From positions 310,001-374,000 of the forward strand of contig NZ_JADR01000002.1 in NCBI RefSeq assembly GCF_000518485.1: DNA of 64,000 nt, in the 5' to 3' direction. Each line of letters opens with the position of its first letter. The first letter of the stretch is position 1. Positions 1 through 7,929 of this stretch are shown piece after piece. Source of the DNA: Olleya marilimosa CAM030 (GTDB lineage Bacteria; Bacteroidota; Bacteroidia; Flavobacteriales; Flavobacteriaceae). The notes beneath the pieces are model-generated. The model was not told the origin of the DNA. It ran no database searches and worked only from the letters and a program-made list of their open reading frames with translations. The position numbers and the translations under genes were made by a program.

Positions 1-2
1 CA

Positions 3-422
3 GAAAAAAGCTCTATTCCAAAACCAATAGGAATTATAAATGATTACGGACAAATTTTCACGGAATTACAACGCACTGAATTATCCAAAATTCTGTATGA
101 TTACGATATTGAAACGTCAAGACAAATTGTGGTCGTTACAGTTGACAGTATAAAACCATATAACGACATCCAAAAATTTGCAACAGATTTAGGACAAACT
201 TGGGGAGTTGGAACAGCCGAAAAAAATAACGGTTTAACAATAGTTGTGTGTAAGCCTTGTAGACAAATCGGAATTGCAACAGGAACTGGAACTGAATTGA
301 TTTTGACTAGTGAAATTTGCAAAAAAATAATTGAAGAAAAAATTATACCTGATTTTAAAAATGGAGAATTTTATAACGGAATTAAAATAGGCGTTATAGA
401 ATTAATAGAAAAGTGGAAATAA
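3..422 (+). CDS. TPM-domain protein, 3' part (5' end outside window)
   Basis: The frame is open from the first bases of the window, so the gene begins upstream and only the C-terminal 139 residues or so are present. The segment starts with an IPKPIGIINDYGQIF stretch followed by a predicted helix and a TVDS strand. This is the layout of the TPM domain (YgcG/Psb32 family), often annotated as a phosphatase-like or photosystem-repair domain. In bacteria, TPM proteins are usually membrane anchored and face the periplasm. No enzymatic role can be assigned from this fragment. A GTG at 129 could start a shorter frame, but the domain clearly extends upstream of it. The family call rests on pattern recognition only. 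Confidence 0.72.
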   Translation, partial: EKSSIPKPIGIINDYGQIFTELQRTELSKILYDYDIETSRQIVVVTVDSIKPYNDIQKFATDLGQTWGVGTAEKNNGLTIVVCKPCRQIGIATGTGTELILTSEICKKIIEEKIIPDFKNGEFYNGIKIGVIELIEKWK

Positions 423-544
423 GTACAATTAGCAACACCATGTATAATTTATTGTTAGTGCTTGCCTATTTACTATAATCCTCAAAGATTTTCTATTCAG
501 TTTGTATTTATTAAATTAGGTCTTTAACCACAAAACAGTCCATC

Positions 545-1096
545 ATGGAAATAGGAACAAAATTAATTAAAATCAATTGGAAATATCGAGTGCTATTTGC
601 AATAGGTACAGGTCTATTATACGCTTTTATACTCTGGCTTTTTGATTATTTTTCCGATGAAAAAATTTACACAACTAACAGCATTATTTTTCAAGGTGTT
701 TTCTTTGGTTTATTTTTTGGTATCGGATTTCCGTATATAAATCAAAAGCTTGCTGGCAAGTTTTCTAATAAAATAGGACATTTAATTAAACCTGATTTAT
801 CACCAGACGAAACTGTTGAAGTAGAAGGTCCTGCTAATTTATTTCGTGGTATGGAAGGTGTAGGCGGAAAAATATTTTTAACTAATAAAAAGTTAATCTT
901 TAAATCGCACAAAATTAATATCCAAACAGGACAAACAGATATTGCCTATGCTGATATTAATCAAATTATAAAACGTAAAACAGCAAAACTAATCGATAAC
1001 GGAATTAGGATAATTACTAAAGACGGTAAGCAATTTGATTTTGTAGTTAATGAACGTGCAGTATGGTTGGACCACATTAACAATCACCTAAAATAA
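545..1096 (+). CDS. GRAM-domain membrane protein
   Basis: A 183-residue protein. Residues about 15-33 and 47-65 are hydrophobic and look like two membrane segments. Residues about 90-183 resemble a GRAM/PH-like domain: an EGPANLF start, a GKIFLTNKKLIFKSH strand pair and a DINQIIKRKT strand. GRAM domains are lipid- or protein-binding modules, so a role at the inner membrane surface is likely but the ligand is unknown. The ATG at 545 begins a compact protein with no better upstream start. It stands alone, about 120 bases after the TPM gene and convergent with the downstream lipoprotein gene. No regulatory signal was recognised. Confidence 0.7.
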   Translation: MEIGTKLIKINWKYRVLFAIGTGLLYAFILWLFDYFSDEKIYTTNSIIFQGVFFGLFFGIGFPYINQKLAGKFSNKIGHLIKPDLSPDETVEVEGPANLFRGMEGVGGKIFLTNKKLIFKSHKINIQTGQTDIAYADINQIIKRKTAKLIDNGIRIITKDGKQFDFVVNERAVWLDHINNHLK

Positions 1097-1120
1097 GATT
1101 TTAAGACATTTTAAATTGCC

Positions 1121-1151
1121 AATAATGTAAATGTGTACAACCTACATTATT
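1121..1151. repeat. Inverted repeat between convergent genes
   Basis: AATAATGTA (1121-1129) and TACATTATT (1143-1151) can form a nine-pair hairpin with a 13-base loop. It lies between the ends of two convergent genes. There is no good T-run on either side, so calling it a bidirectional terminator is only a guess. Confidence 0.35.
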
Positions 1152-1204
1152 AGTGCCTAAAATCACCTTAAAAATTAGTTTAAAACCGTTTTAAACAAAG
1201 TAGA

Positions 1205-2317
1205 TTAATCTACCCATTCTGCAATAAACAAATTAGTATCGCGTCCACCACCATTATTTCGGTTAGACGAAAATGCTAACTTTTTACCATCGTTAGAAAA
1301 CACCGGAAACGCATCAAAAGTTTCACTATGTGTCACACGTTCTAGGTTTTTACCATCAATATCAATTAAGTATAAATTAAACGGAAAACCACGTTCTGCT
1401 TCAAAGTTAGAAGAGAATAATACCTTTTTACCACTTGGGTGAAAAAACGGACTCCAATTGGCGTTTCCTAAATCTGTTAATTGGCGTAAATTACTACCAT
1501 CTGCATTACAAATGTAAAGTTCCATATCTGTTGGTTCTACTAAACCTTCAGCTAATAAATCTTTATAGTCTTTAATTTCTTGTTCTGTTTTTGGTCTAGA
1601 CGATCGGAAAATAATTTTTGTTCCATCAGGAGAGAAAAACGCACCTCCATCATAACCTAATTCATCTGTAATTTGTTTTACATCACTACCATCCAAATTC
1701 ATGGTGTATAACTCTAAATCGCCACTTCTAGTAGATGTAAATACAATTTTATCTCCTTTTGGAGATACCGTTGGCTCAGCATCATAACCAACCTCATTGG
1801 TCAATTGCTTAACAATATTACCTTCTAAATCTGCTACAAAAATGTCAAATGTATCATAAACAGGCCAAATGTATTTTCCGTTTTTACGTAAAGGTGTATC
1901 TGGACAATCTTTGTCTGCTAAATGTGTTGACGCATAAATAATATGTTTATTATCTGGCATAAAGTAAGAGCATGTAGTACGTCCCATTCCTGTACTTACC
2001 ATTGGTGGTGCAATACTATCAAAGGTTTGATTGGCGTCCATTAAAAACATTTGGTCACAACCAACATTCCATTTTTTGTAATTAGATTGAAACACTAATT
2101 TACTATCATCAAAACTCCAATAGGCTTCGGCATTATCTCCTCCAAAAGTCACTTGGCGTAAATTTTTAAAATGAGTTTCTTCTGGATAAATCAAAGGGTT
2201 TTTTACTTCAGTAACTTCAGGTTTTACAGTGGTATTAGTAACGTCAGTTTTAGTCTCATTTTTACAAGAAAAAAGAACAGCAGTAACTAGTAAAATTCCG
2301 AATAAGCGTGTTTTCAT
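1205..2317 (-). CDS. TolB-like (PD40 propeller) lipoprotein
   Basis: A 370-residue exported lipoprotein. The N-terminus is a short signal sequence ending in the lipobox LFSC, with the lipidated Cys at residue 18. The rest is a beta-propeller with several PD40/WD40-like repeats of the form SPDGTKIIFRSSR, SPKGDKIVFTSTR, HPSGKKVLFSSN and SNDGKKLAFSSNR. These are typical of the TolB C-terminal propeller. The N-terminal TolB domain is not evident, so this is not TolB itself. Such proteins are common in Bacteroidota and probably bind proteins or peptides in the periplasm. It is divergent from the M28 peptidase gene with 60 bases between them, so the two may share a control region. Confidence 0.8.
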   Translation of the reverse strand: MKTRLFGILLVTAVLFSCKNETKTDVTNTTVKPEVTEVKNPLIYPEETHFKNLRQVTFGGDNAEAYWSFDDSKLVFQSNYKKWNVGCDQMFLMDANQTFDSIAPPMVSTGMGRTTCSYFMPDNKHIIYASTHLADKDCPDTPLRKNGKYIWPVYDTFDIFVADLEGNIVKQLTNEVGYDAEPTVSPKGDKIVFTSTRSGDLELYTMNLDGSDVKQITDELGYDGGAFFSPDGTKIIFRSSRPKTEQEIKDYKDLLAEGLVEPTDMELYICNADGSNLRQLTDLGNANWSPFFHPSGKKVLFSSNFEAERGFPFNLYLIDIDGKNLERVTHSETFDAFPVFSNDGKKLAFSSNRNNGGGRDTNLFIAEWVD

Positions 2318-2347
2318 AATAGGTTTTATTAAATGGCTTTAATTGCC

Positions 2348-2355
2348 TAATTTTG
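2348..2355 (+). promoter_or_regulatory. Bacteroidota -7 element TAATTTTG
   Basis: An exact match to the Bacteroidota -7 consensus TAnnTTTG, ending 22 bases before the M28 peptidase ATG. No clear -33 TTTG was seen at the expected distance. Confidence 0.6.
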
Positions 2356-2377
2356 AGTAAAATTAATACTTCTTATC

Positions 2378-3604
2378 ATGAAATTAATAAAACTACTTGT
2401 TTTTTTACTTGTTTTTACCTCATGTAAACACGAAATTATTAAAGAAATAACCATTCAAGAGGATGTCCAGTTTTTAGCTGATGATGCTTTGGAAGGTCGT
2501 CAAACAGGTACTATTGGCGAGCAAAAAGCTGCAAAATACATTGCAGAGCGTTTTAAAAATTTAGGCTTAACACCAAAAGGAACCGATGGTTATTTTCAGG
2601 CGTTTTCGTTTAAACCAAAAACAGATCCACATCAAGAAGTAAAGTATAATGTAAAAGATGGTGACAGTACAATTACTGGTACAAACGTGCTTGGTTTTAT
2701 TGATAACAAAGCCCAGAACACTGTAATTATTGGCGCACATTATGACCACTTAGGTTATGGTGCAGAAGGAAGTTTATTTAGAGGCGAAAAAAAAGAAATC
2801 CATAATGGAGCAGATGACAACGCAAGTGGAGTAGCAGTACTACTAAATTTAGCACAAAAGCTAAAGGCTAAAAACAAAAATAATAATTATTTATTTATCA
2901 CATTTTCTGGCGAAGAAATGGGCTTATTAGGCTCTAATTATTACACAAAAAATCCAACAATAGATAACAAAAAAGCCAATTATATGATTAACATGGATAT
3001 GGTTGGTCGTTTAAAAGCAGACAGTACATTGGCAGTTTATGGTGTTGGTACGTCACCAATTTTTAAGCAAACCTTACAAGCGCATAATAACCGTTTTAAG
3101 TTGGTACAAAAAGAGTCTGGAGTTGGACCAAGTGATCATACTAGTTTTTATAATTCTGACATACCTGTATTGCACTTTTTTACAGGTCAGCATGAAGATT
3201 ACCACAAACCATCTGATGATACAGAGCGTTTACATTTTAATGGTATGCAAATCATTTCTAATTACATTTTTGAAATCATTACAGATTTAGATAATAACGG
3301 AAAACTACCTTTTAGAAAAACAAAAAATGAAAGCGAAGAAGTGCCTCGATTTAAAGTAGGACTTGGTGTAATACCAGATTATTTATTTGACGGAAAAGGC
3401 ATGCGTATTGATGGTATTAGCGAAGACAAACCAGCACAAAAAGCAGGCCTACAAAAAGGTGATATAGTTGTTAAACTTGGTGATAGTACTGTTTTTGATA
3501 TGATGAGTTATATGAAAGTTTTAGCAACCTTTAAAGCAGGTGATAAAACTAATGTTACAATAGATAGACAAGGGAAAATGGTTGATGCTGTAATCCAGTT
3601 TTAA
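2378..3604 (+). CDS. M28 family zinc aminopeptidase lipoprotein with PDZ domain
   Basis: A 408-residue lipoprotein: signal sequence, lipobox FTSC (Cys16), then an M28 peptidase domain. The expected di-zinc ligands are visible in order: His and Asp in GAHYDHLG, Asp in NGADDNASG, Glu-Glu in FSGEEMGLLGS, Asp in NMDMVGRL and a late His near HEDYHKPSDD. Residues about 335-408 form a PDZ module (GISEDKPAQKAGLQKGDIVV). The fold and sites point to a periplasmic metallo-aminopeptidase. The PDZ may bind substrate C-termini. Its stop codon overlaps the ATG of the next gene (TAATG), so the two are probably translationally coupled. Confidence 0.88.
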   Translation: MKLIKLLVFLLVFTSCKHEIIKEITIQEDVQFLADDALEGRQTGTIGEQKAAKYIAERFKNLGLTPKGTDGYFQAFSFKPKTDPHQEVKYNVKDGDSTITGTNVLGFIDNKAQNTVIIGAHYDHLGYGAEGSLFRGEKKEIHNGADDNASGVAVLLNLAQKLKAKNKNNNYLFITFSGEEMGLLGSNYYTKNPTIDNKKANYMINMDMVGRLKADSTLAVYGVGTSPIFKQTLQAHNNRFKLVQKESGVGPSDHTSFYNSDIPVLHFFTGQHEDYHKPSDDTERLHFNGMQIISNYIFEIITDLDNNGKLPFRKTKNESEEVPRFKVGLGVIPDYLFDGKGMRIDGISEDKPAQKAGLQKGDIVVKLGDSTVFDMMSYMKVLATFKAGDKTNVTIDRQGKMVDAVIQF

Positions 3605-4002
3605 TGCAATTAACAAACAAGGACATAATAACAAAAATACACTTAATCATATCTGTGTGTATTGTTGTTCCTGTGTCCTTTTTTTATGGTTTTAATCAAA
3701 GCTCTCAGTTCGATATTCATTTAGACACTATTGACGAGCATAATTTTTTCAAAGCCATTATGGGTCTGTATTTAGGGTTTTCTATCCTCTGGATTTTAGG
3801 CGTTTTTAAAGCCAATTATCTTAAAATAGCATTAGTAACCAATATGATATTTATGCTGGGTTTAGGTTTTGGAAGGATGCTAAGTATGATATTAGATGGT
3901 GTGCCAACCTTTGGTTATCAATTCGGGACTTTTGCAGAGTTATTTTTAGGGTTTTATGGATTGTGGGTATTGCTAAGCCATCATACTACCACAAATACCT
4001 AA
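3604..4002 (+). CDS. DUF4345-like four-helix membrane protein
   Basis: A 132-residue integral membrane protein with four hydrophobic segments at about 10-30, 47-65, 74-94 and 103-124. The pattern (KAIMGLYLGFSILWILG followed by GFGRMLSMILDG and a final GFYGLWVLL) fits the DUF4345 family, whose function is unknown. The start ATG shares its first base with the stop codon of the M28 peptidase, which suggests co-expression. The last 30 bases overlap, on the other strand, the end of a small convergent membrane-protein gene. No catalytic residues can be pointed out. Confidence 0.7.
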   Translation: MQLTNKDIITKIHLIISVCIVVPVSFFYGFNQSSQFDIHLDTIDEHNFFKAIMGLYLGFSILWILGVFKANYLKIALVTNMIFMLGLGFGRMLSMILDGVPTFGYQFGTFAELFLGFYGLWVLLSHHTTTNT

Positions 4003-4191
4003 ACTAACTATTACATAAACAGCAGCTAGTATAAATAATACTTTAGCTGCTTTTTTGTTTTTTTTAAGTAAAGCAAAACCAATAATAGCTAATAAAATAG
4101 CTGGTCCAAACATAATAGCAGCAAAAAATAAGACTATTCCGTCGTAATTTCCACCTCCTCCAGTAGCTTCTATTAAAAAAAATGTATTCAT
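3973..4191 (-). CDS. Small membrane protein B (paralogue of the gene upstream)
   Basis: A 72-residue protein with two membrane segments, one at about 18-40 and one at about 48-66, joined by the basic loop KKNKKAAK. It ends in VSLGICGSMMA. The preferred start is the ATG at 4191, because an upstream in-frame TTG at 4203 is poorer and the ATG forms an ATGA overlap with the stop of the preceding gene. The C-terminal half closely matches its upstream neighbour (AAKVLFILAAVYVIVSLGICG versus TAKVIGILTAIYVLISLGYCG), so the pair arose by tandem duplication. Function is unknown. The 3' end overlaps the convergent DUF4345-like gene by 30 bases. Confidence 0.7.
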   Translation of the reverse strand: MNTFFLIEATGGGGNYDGIVLFFAAIMFGPAILLAIIGFALLKKNKKAAKVLFILAAVYVIVSLGICGSMMA

Positions 4192-4382
4192 AAAATTCCG
4201 CAATAGCCTAAGCTAATTAATACATAAATAGCAGTTAAAATACCAATAACTTTAGCTGTTTTTCGCTTTTTGTTTCTTAAAGATAACGCAATAATTGTTG
4301 CAATTATTGGAACACCATAAAAGATAAAAAGCAGCAGTAATATAGTACTTCCGCTAATATTCAAAATCATTACTTGAAGCAT
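4188..4382 (-). CDS. Small membrane protein A (paralogue of the gene downstream)
   Basis: A 64-residue protein with two predicted membrane helices, at about 12-35 and 43-60, separated by a short basic loop RNKKRKTAK. It ends in SLGYCGIL. It is the upstream member of a two-gene unit coupled by a 4-base ATGA overlap. An alternative ATG at 4370 would shorten it by four residues. Similarity to the downstream protein extends from the first helix to the Cys-Gly near the C-terminus. The conserved Cys in both copies is the only notable polar residue near the end of the second helix. I do not recognise the family. Confidence 0.65.
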   Translation of the reverse strand: MLQVMILNISGSTILLLLFIFYGVPIIATIIALSLRNKKRKTAKVIGILTAIYVLISLGYCGIL

Positions 4383-4444
4383 ATTTTATTTTTTATGATT
4401 AAAAATAGTAGTAGTATAACTCTATTTTTATTTGTACTTAGTAA

Positions 4445-5836
4445 TTACATCTGGTTTCTAAGTTGTTCTAAGCGTGCTTTTTTATCATCACGATAAAACA
4501 AATTCATGGTTTCAAAAGGGATAATTTTATTGTCTTTATCTACAATATGCACACACGATTTTTTAATAGCTCTAACATCAAAGTTATAAGCATCAATAAA
4601 CTGCATAACAATCACTCTAAATAAATTATCATACCCTAACTCTGGAGCATCAATATTAGGCAAGCAACACATGATAGATTTTAGGTTTTCTTCTGCTACC
4701 TCAACCGAGTTTCCTGTGCTAAATAACTCTATCATTTTACCTTGCAGTGCTTCATCTTGCTCGTAAATAATAGTGTTTTTGCTATTATCTAATAAATCGT
4801 TTGGATTAATATAACGCGTTAACGGAAACACTTCATCGCCTAGTTTAAGTGCGTAACCCATAACCAGAGCATCAGGATTACAAGGTACAGGAAGTAAATC
4901 GTCCGCATTAAAAATAGTGGTTTGTTCCATTATTTTTCGACGTACCTCAGTAATGGTCATCCGATCCGTTTCTGGATTAAAATTATCTAATCGACCAGCA
5001 ATTTGAGTTGGTTGTAAGGTCACACCTCTAACACATTTTTGTTTTAAAGCGTAGTCAATAATTTTACCAATTTCGCCATCATTTAATCCCTTTTGTAGTG
5101 TGACCACTAAAGTTGTTGATAGGTTTAATTTGTTTAGGTTTTCAATAGCCTGTTTACGGATATCATTTAAATCGGCACCACGAAGCTCGCGCAGCACACT
5201 GTTTTCAAACGAATCAAATTGTAAATAAATTTCAAAGTCAGGAGCGTAGGTTTTTAGTCTTTCCGCGAAAGCAAAATCTTTAGCAATTTTAATCCCATTA
5301 GTATTCAACATTAAATGCCTAATCGGTAACGTTTTAGCATAGTCCATAATTTCCCAAAACTGAGGATGTATTGTTGGCTCTCCACCAGAAATTTGCACTA
5401 CATCAGGTTCCTTTTCGTTTCTAACAATAGTATCCAACATAGCTTTAACCTCTTCTAAAGTACGATGCCTTCCATATGTCGGAGACGATCCTGCATAACA
5501 AGTTGGACACGTTAAATTACAACGATCCGTCACCTCAACAACCGTCAAACAACTGTGCTGCTCGTGGTCTGGACACAAACCACAATCGTAAGGACAACCA
5601 TAATCCGTTTTAGTATTAAAAGTATAAGGTGTTTCGCTAGGCTTATTGTAGTTGCGTATGTTTTTATAATACTCAATATCATCAGCAATTAACACCTTGC
5701 TATTGCCATGTTCCTTGCAACGTTTTAACATGTAAACATTATCATTTTCAAAGACAATTTTAGCATCCACACGTTTTAAACACTCGGGACACAAGCTTAA
5801 TGTAAAGTCGTAATAGGTATAATTTCTAACTGGCAT
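4445..5836 (-). CDS. Radical SAM protein resembling tetraether lipid synthase (Tes, MJ0619/COG1964 type)
   Basis: A 463-residue radical SAM enzyme. The canonical CX3CX2C is C106-C110-C113 (RCNLTCPTC), followed by a SGGEPTIHP SAM-binding segment. In front of it are a rubredoxin-like CPEC (C16, C19, with C40 in KRCKEHG) and a second CX3CX2C-like cluster (C81, C85, C88, plus C96). More Cys lie near the C-terminus (IMCCLP, KKSC). This pattern of extra clusters is that of COG1964 proteins such as archaeal Tes, which couples lipid tails. Older annotations call the family pterin methyltransferases. The Lgt-like gene lies directly upstream in the same orientation, about 140 bases away, which hints at a lipid substrate. 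The reaction in this organism is unknown. Confidence 0.75.
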   Translation of the reverse strand: MPVRNYTYYDFTLSLCPECLKRVDAKIVFENDNVYMLKRCKEHGNSKVLIADDIEYYKNIRNYNKPSETPYTFNTKTDYGCPYDCGLCPDHEQHSCLTVVEVTDRCNLTCPTCYAGSSPTYGRHRTLEEVKAMLDTIVRNEKEPDVVQISGGEPTIHPQFWEIMDYAKTLPIRHLMLNTNGIKIAKDFAFAERLKTYAPDFEIYLQFDSFENSVLRELRGADLNDIRKQAIENLNKLNLSTTLVVTLQKGLNDGEIGKIIDYALKQKCVRGVTLQPTQIAGRLDNFNPETDRMTITEVRRKIMEQTTIFNADDLLPVPCNPDALVMGYALKLGDEVFPLTRYINPNDLLDNSKNTIIYEQDEALQGKMIELFSTGNSVEVAEENLKSIMCCLPNIDAPELGYDNLFRVIVMQFIDAYNFDVRAIKKSCVHIVDKDNKIIPFETMNLFYRDDKKARLEQLRNQM

Positions 5837-5859
5837 TTTCTGTAATTTATGTTATTTGA

Positions 5860-5981
5860 GCGTTACCACAAGGGTCGCGCTATCCACTAAATCTTTTTTA
5901 CTTGTTTTCGATACATTTTGCTCATGCTTCACAAAACACTCAAACTGACGTAAAAAAGGATACCGTTTCTATCGCTAACGC
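5860..5981 (-). repeat. MITE-like intergenic repeat, copy A
   Basis: A 122-base element bounded by perfect 6-base terminal inverted repeats GCGTTA (5860-5865) and TAACGC (5976-5981). Read on the minus strand, it matches 20606-20731 at roughly four of five positions by eye, including CGCGACCCTTGT near one end. Its edge supplies the TAG stop codon of the Lgt-like gene (5975-5977). No transposase is encoded. Confidence 0.8.
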
Positions 5982-6724
5982 TGGTGTTTGCTAAGTAAAA
6001 GACTAGCAATAAACTTGCTGTAATACAACCAACAAATTACACATAATATTTGGATACTACTTAAACCAATAGTATAAAATACATTAGGTTTTAAAAACTC
6101 GATACAAAACCTAAAGCCAAAATAACTGAGCATAAAAATCTTAAACAAATCTCCGTTTTTTAACTGTAATCTATTGTTTACAGTTTTTAAAGCTATAAAT
6201 AAAAAGATTAAAAAAAACAGTTCATATAAAGACGTTGGATGTCGCAGTAAGCCATCACCTAAATCCATTCCAAAAGCAGAAGTAGTGACCTTACCATAAG
6301 TAAACTCGTTAATACCAGATAAAAAACAACCAACACGACCAATAAAAATTCCTAAAATTATAGGGAAGACAAATAAATCTCCAGACGATTGCTTTTCGTT
6401 AATTATTTTCTTAGCCAATTCCACACCAAGTAAACCGCCAAATAAACCACCCATTATGGTTTTTGTGTTTAGTAATGTAATGGCATTTTTTAATGTAAAT
6501 TCAATTAAAGGATTTTCCAAAAATCCAACCAATCTTGAGCCAACTAAAGCACCTAAAGCTGCACCTAAAATAATAGAGAGTCGGTTATTGGTGTTAATAA
6601 TATCTGTATTGCGTCTTCTTAAAAACACATAATATCTATACGCTATAAAAAAGGCGAGATATTCTAATATAAGGTGAATATTTATGTTAACGCCAAAAAG
6701 CTCAGGGTTGAAGGGTAGGTCCAA
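5975..6724 (-). CDS. Lgt-like membrane protein lacking canonical Lgt catalytic residues
   Basis: A 249-residue polytopic membrane protein with about seven hydrophobic segments and the plan of prolipoprotein diacylglyceryl transferase. Retained motifs are HPTSLYE (about 162-168) and the late YFGFRFCIEF with R205 and E209, which match the Arg/Glu pair near the Lgt C-terminus. The Lgt signature GRxGNFxN reads GRVGCFLS (129-136), so Asn is Cys. The HGG of the essential His loop reads MGG (91-93). It is therefore probably a paralogue that acts on diacylglycerol-type lipids without acylating prolipoproteins. The start is TTG at 6724; no ATG or GTG is available before the conserved region. It precedes the Tes-like radical SAM gene. 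Confidence 0.72.
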   Translation of the reverse strand: MDLPFNPELFGVNINIHLILEYLAFFIAYRYYVFLRRRNTDIINTNNRLSIILGAALGALVGSRLVGFLENPLIEFTLKNAITLLNTKTIMGGLFGGLLGVELAKKIINEKQSSGDLFVFPIILGIFIGRVGCFLSGINEFTYGKVTTSAFGMDLGDGLLRHPTSLYELFFLIFLFIALKTVNNRLQLKNGDLFKIFMLSYFGFRFCIEFLKPNVFYTIGLSSIQILCVICWLYYSKFIASLLLSKHQR

Positions 6725-6771
6725 ATAATGATAGATTATTAGTTAAATATACACAATTACCTAAAAAACAC

Positions 6772-6779
6772 TAATTTTG
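6772..6779 (+). promoter_or_regulatory. Bacteroidota -7 element TAATTTTG (dusB)
   Basis: An exact TAnnTTTG, followed by CA. It overlaps a potential TTG start codon at 6777, which argues that translation begins further on, at the GTG at 6795. Confidence 0.7.
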
Positions 6780-6794
6780 CACCAAAATTGTATC

Positions 6795-7790
6795 GTGGTA
6801 AAAATAGGTAATATAGAACTTCCAGACTTCCCGTTGTTGTTAGCACCAATGGAAGATGTGTCAGATCCACCATTTAGAGCGTTGTGTAAAGAGCAAGGAG
6901 CAGATGTGGTGTATACAGAGTTTGTAAGTAGCGAAGGTTTAATACGTAATGCAGCAAAAAGCGTTATGAAATTAGATATTTACGAAAAAGAACGTCCTGT
7001 AGGTATCCAAATCTTTGGAGCTAATTTGGATAGTATGTTACAAACCATTGATATAGTAGCAGAGTCTAAACCAGATATTATTGACATCAATTTTGGTTGT
7101 CCTGTTAAAAAGGTTGTTAGTAAAGGTGCAGGAGCAGGAATCTTAAAAGATGTCTGCTTAATGGAACAACTAACTGCAGAGATGGTTAAACGTACCAATA
7201 TTCCAATTACTGTAAAAACACGTTTAGGTTGGGATCACGATTCTATTAGAATTGTTGAGGTGGCAGAACGACTTCAAGATGTAGGTTGTAAAGCTATTGC
7301 AATACATGGTCGTACCAGAGCACAAATGTATAAAGGTGAAGCAGACTGGAAACCAATTGCACAGGTAAAAAATAATCCACGTATGCATATTCCTGTTTTT
7401 GGAAATGGTGATGTCGATACACCAGAAAAAGCAATGTTAATGCGTGATCAATTTGGTTTAGATGGTTGTATGATTGGTCGTGCAACCATTGGTAATCCTT
7501 GGTTTTTTAAACAAGTAAAACACTTTTTTGAAACAGGAGCGCATTATAGACCAATTACTATGCAGGAGCGTGTGGAAGCAGCTAGAAGACACTTACAAAT
7601 GTCTATAGATTGGAAAGGAGAAATCCTTGGTGTTTTTGAAACAAGACGTCATTATACAAACTACTTTAAAGGTATTCCGCATTTTAAAGAGCATCGTATG
7701 AAAATGGTAACTAGTGATGCATCTAAAGATGTATTTGCTGCTTTTGATGAGGTTTTAGAAAAGTTTGGTGACTTTGAGTTTACTGAGTAG
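6795..7790 (+). CDS. dusB: tRNA-dihydrouridine synthase, DusB type
   Basis: A 331-residue FMN-dependent TIM-barrel enzyme that reduces specific uridines in tRNA D-loops using NADPH. Motifs seen are LLLAPMEDVSDPPFR at the N-terminus, the catalytic Cys in INFGCPVKKVVSKGAGAG, TVKTRLGW, AIHGRTRAQMYKG and the FMN-phosphate loop IGRATIGNPW. I chose the GTG at 6795, giving MVKIGNIELPDF. The frame is open back to a TTG at 6777, but that codon lies in the promoter -7 element. The gene is transcribed alone, divergent from the Lgt-like gene. Confidence 0.93.
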   Translation: MVKIGNIELPDFPLLLAPMEDVSDPPFRALCKEQGADVVYTEFVSSEGLIRNAAKSVMKLDIYEKERPVGIQIFGANLDSMLQTIDIVAESKPDIIDINFGCPVKKVVSKGAGAGILKDVCLMEQLTAEMVKRTNIPITVKTRLGWDHDSIRIVEVAERLQDVGCKAIAIHGRTRAQMYKGEADWKPIAQVKNNPRMHIPVFGNGDVDTPEKAMLMRDQFGLDGCMIGRATIGNPWFFKQVKHFFETGAHYRPITMQERVEAARRHLQMSIDWKGEILGVFETRRHYTNYFKGIPHFKEHRMKMVTSDASKDVFAAFDEVLEKFGDFEFTE

Positions 7791-7837
7791 TGAGCAAAAT
7801 ACTTAGTTAAGCAAAGCGCAACTATATACAACAATAA

Positions 7838-7920
7838 GCGCAAGAAGGATGAAGCAATATGTCTGAGCTCCTCGAAGAGAGCGAGTTGCGCGAGCCTGTT
7901 TGCCTGTTAAGGCAACTTGT
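7838..7920. repeat. Structured intergenic element (probable flavobacterial dispersed repeat)
   Basis: An element between convergent dusB and the permease gene. GCGCAA (7838-7843) can pair with TTGCGC (7886-7891), enclosing a CTCCTC/GAG-rich hairpin. A second hairpin TTGCC-TGTTAA-GGCAA follows at 7900-7915. It is unusually GC-rich for this window. Only one copy is present here, so the repeat status is inferred from resemblance to elements in related genomes. Confidence 0.5.
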
Positions 7921-7929
7921 CCAAATATT

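Noticed and set aside
6777-6794. TTG start for dusB
   Set aside because: The codon overlaps the -7 promoter element; GTG 6795 gives the family N-terminus.
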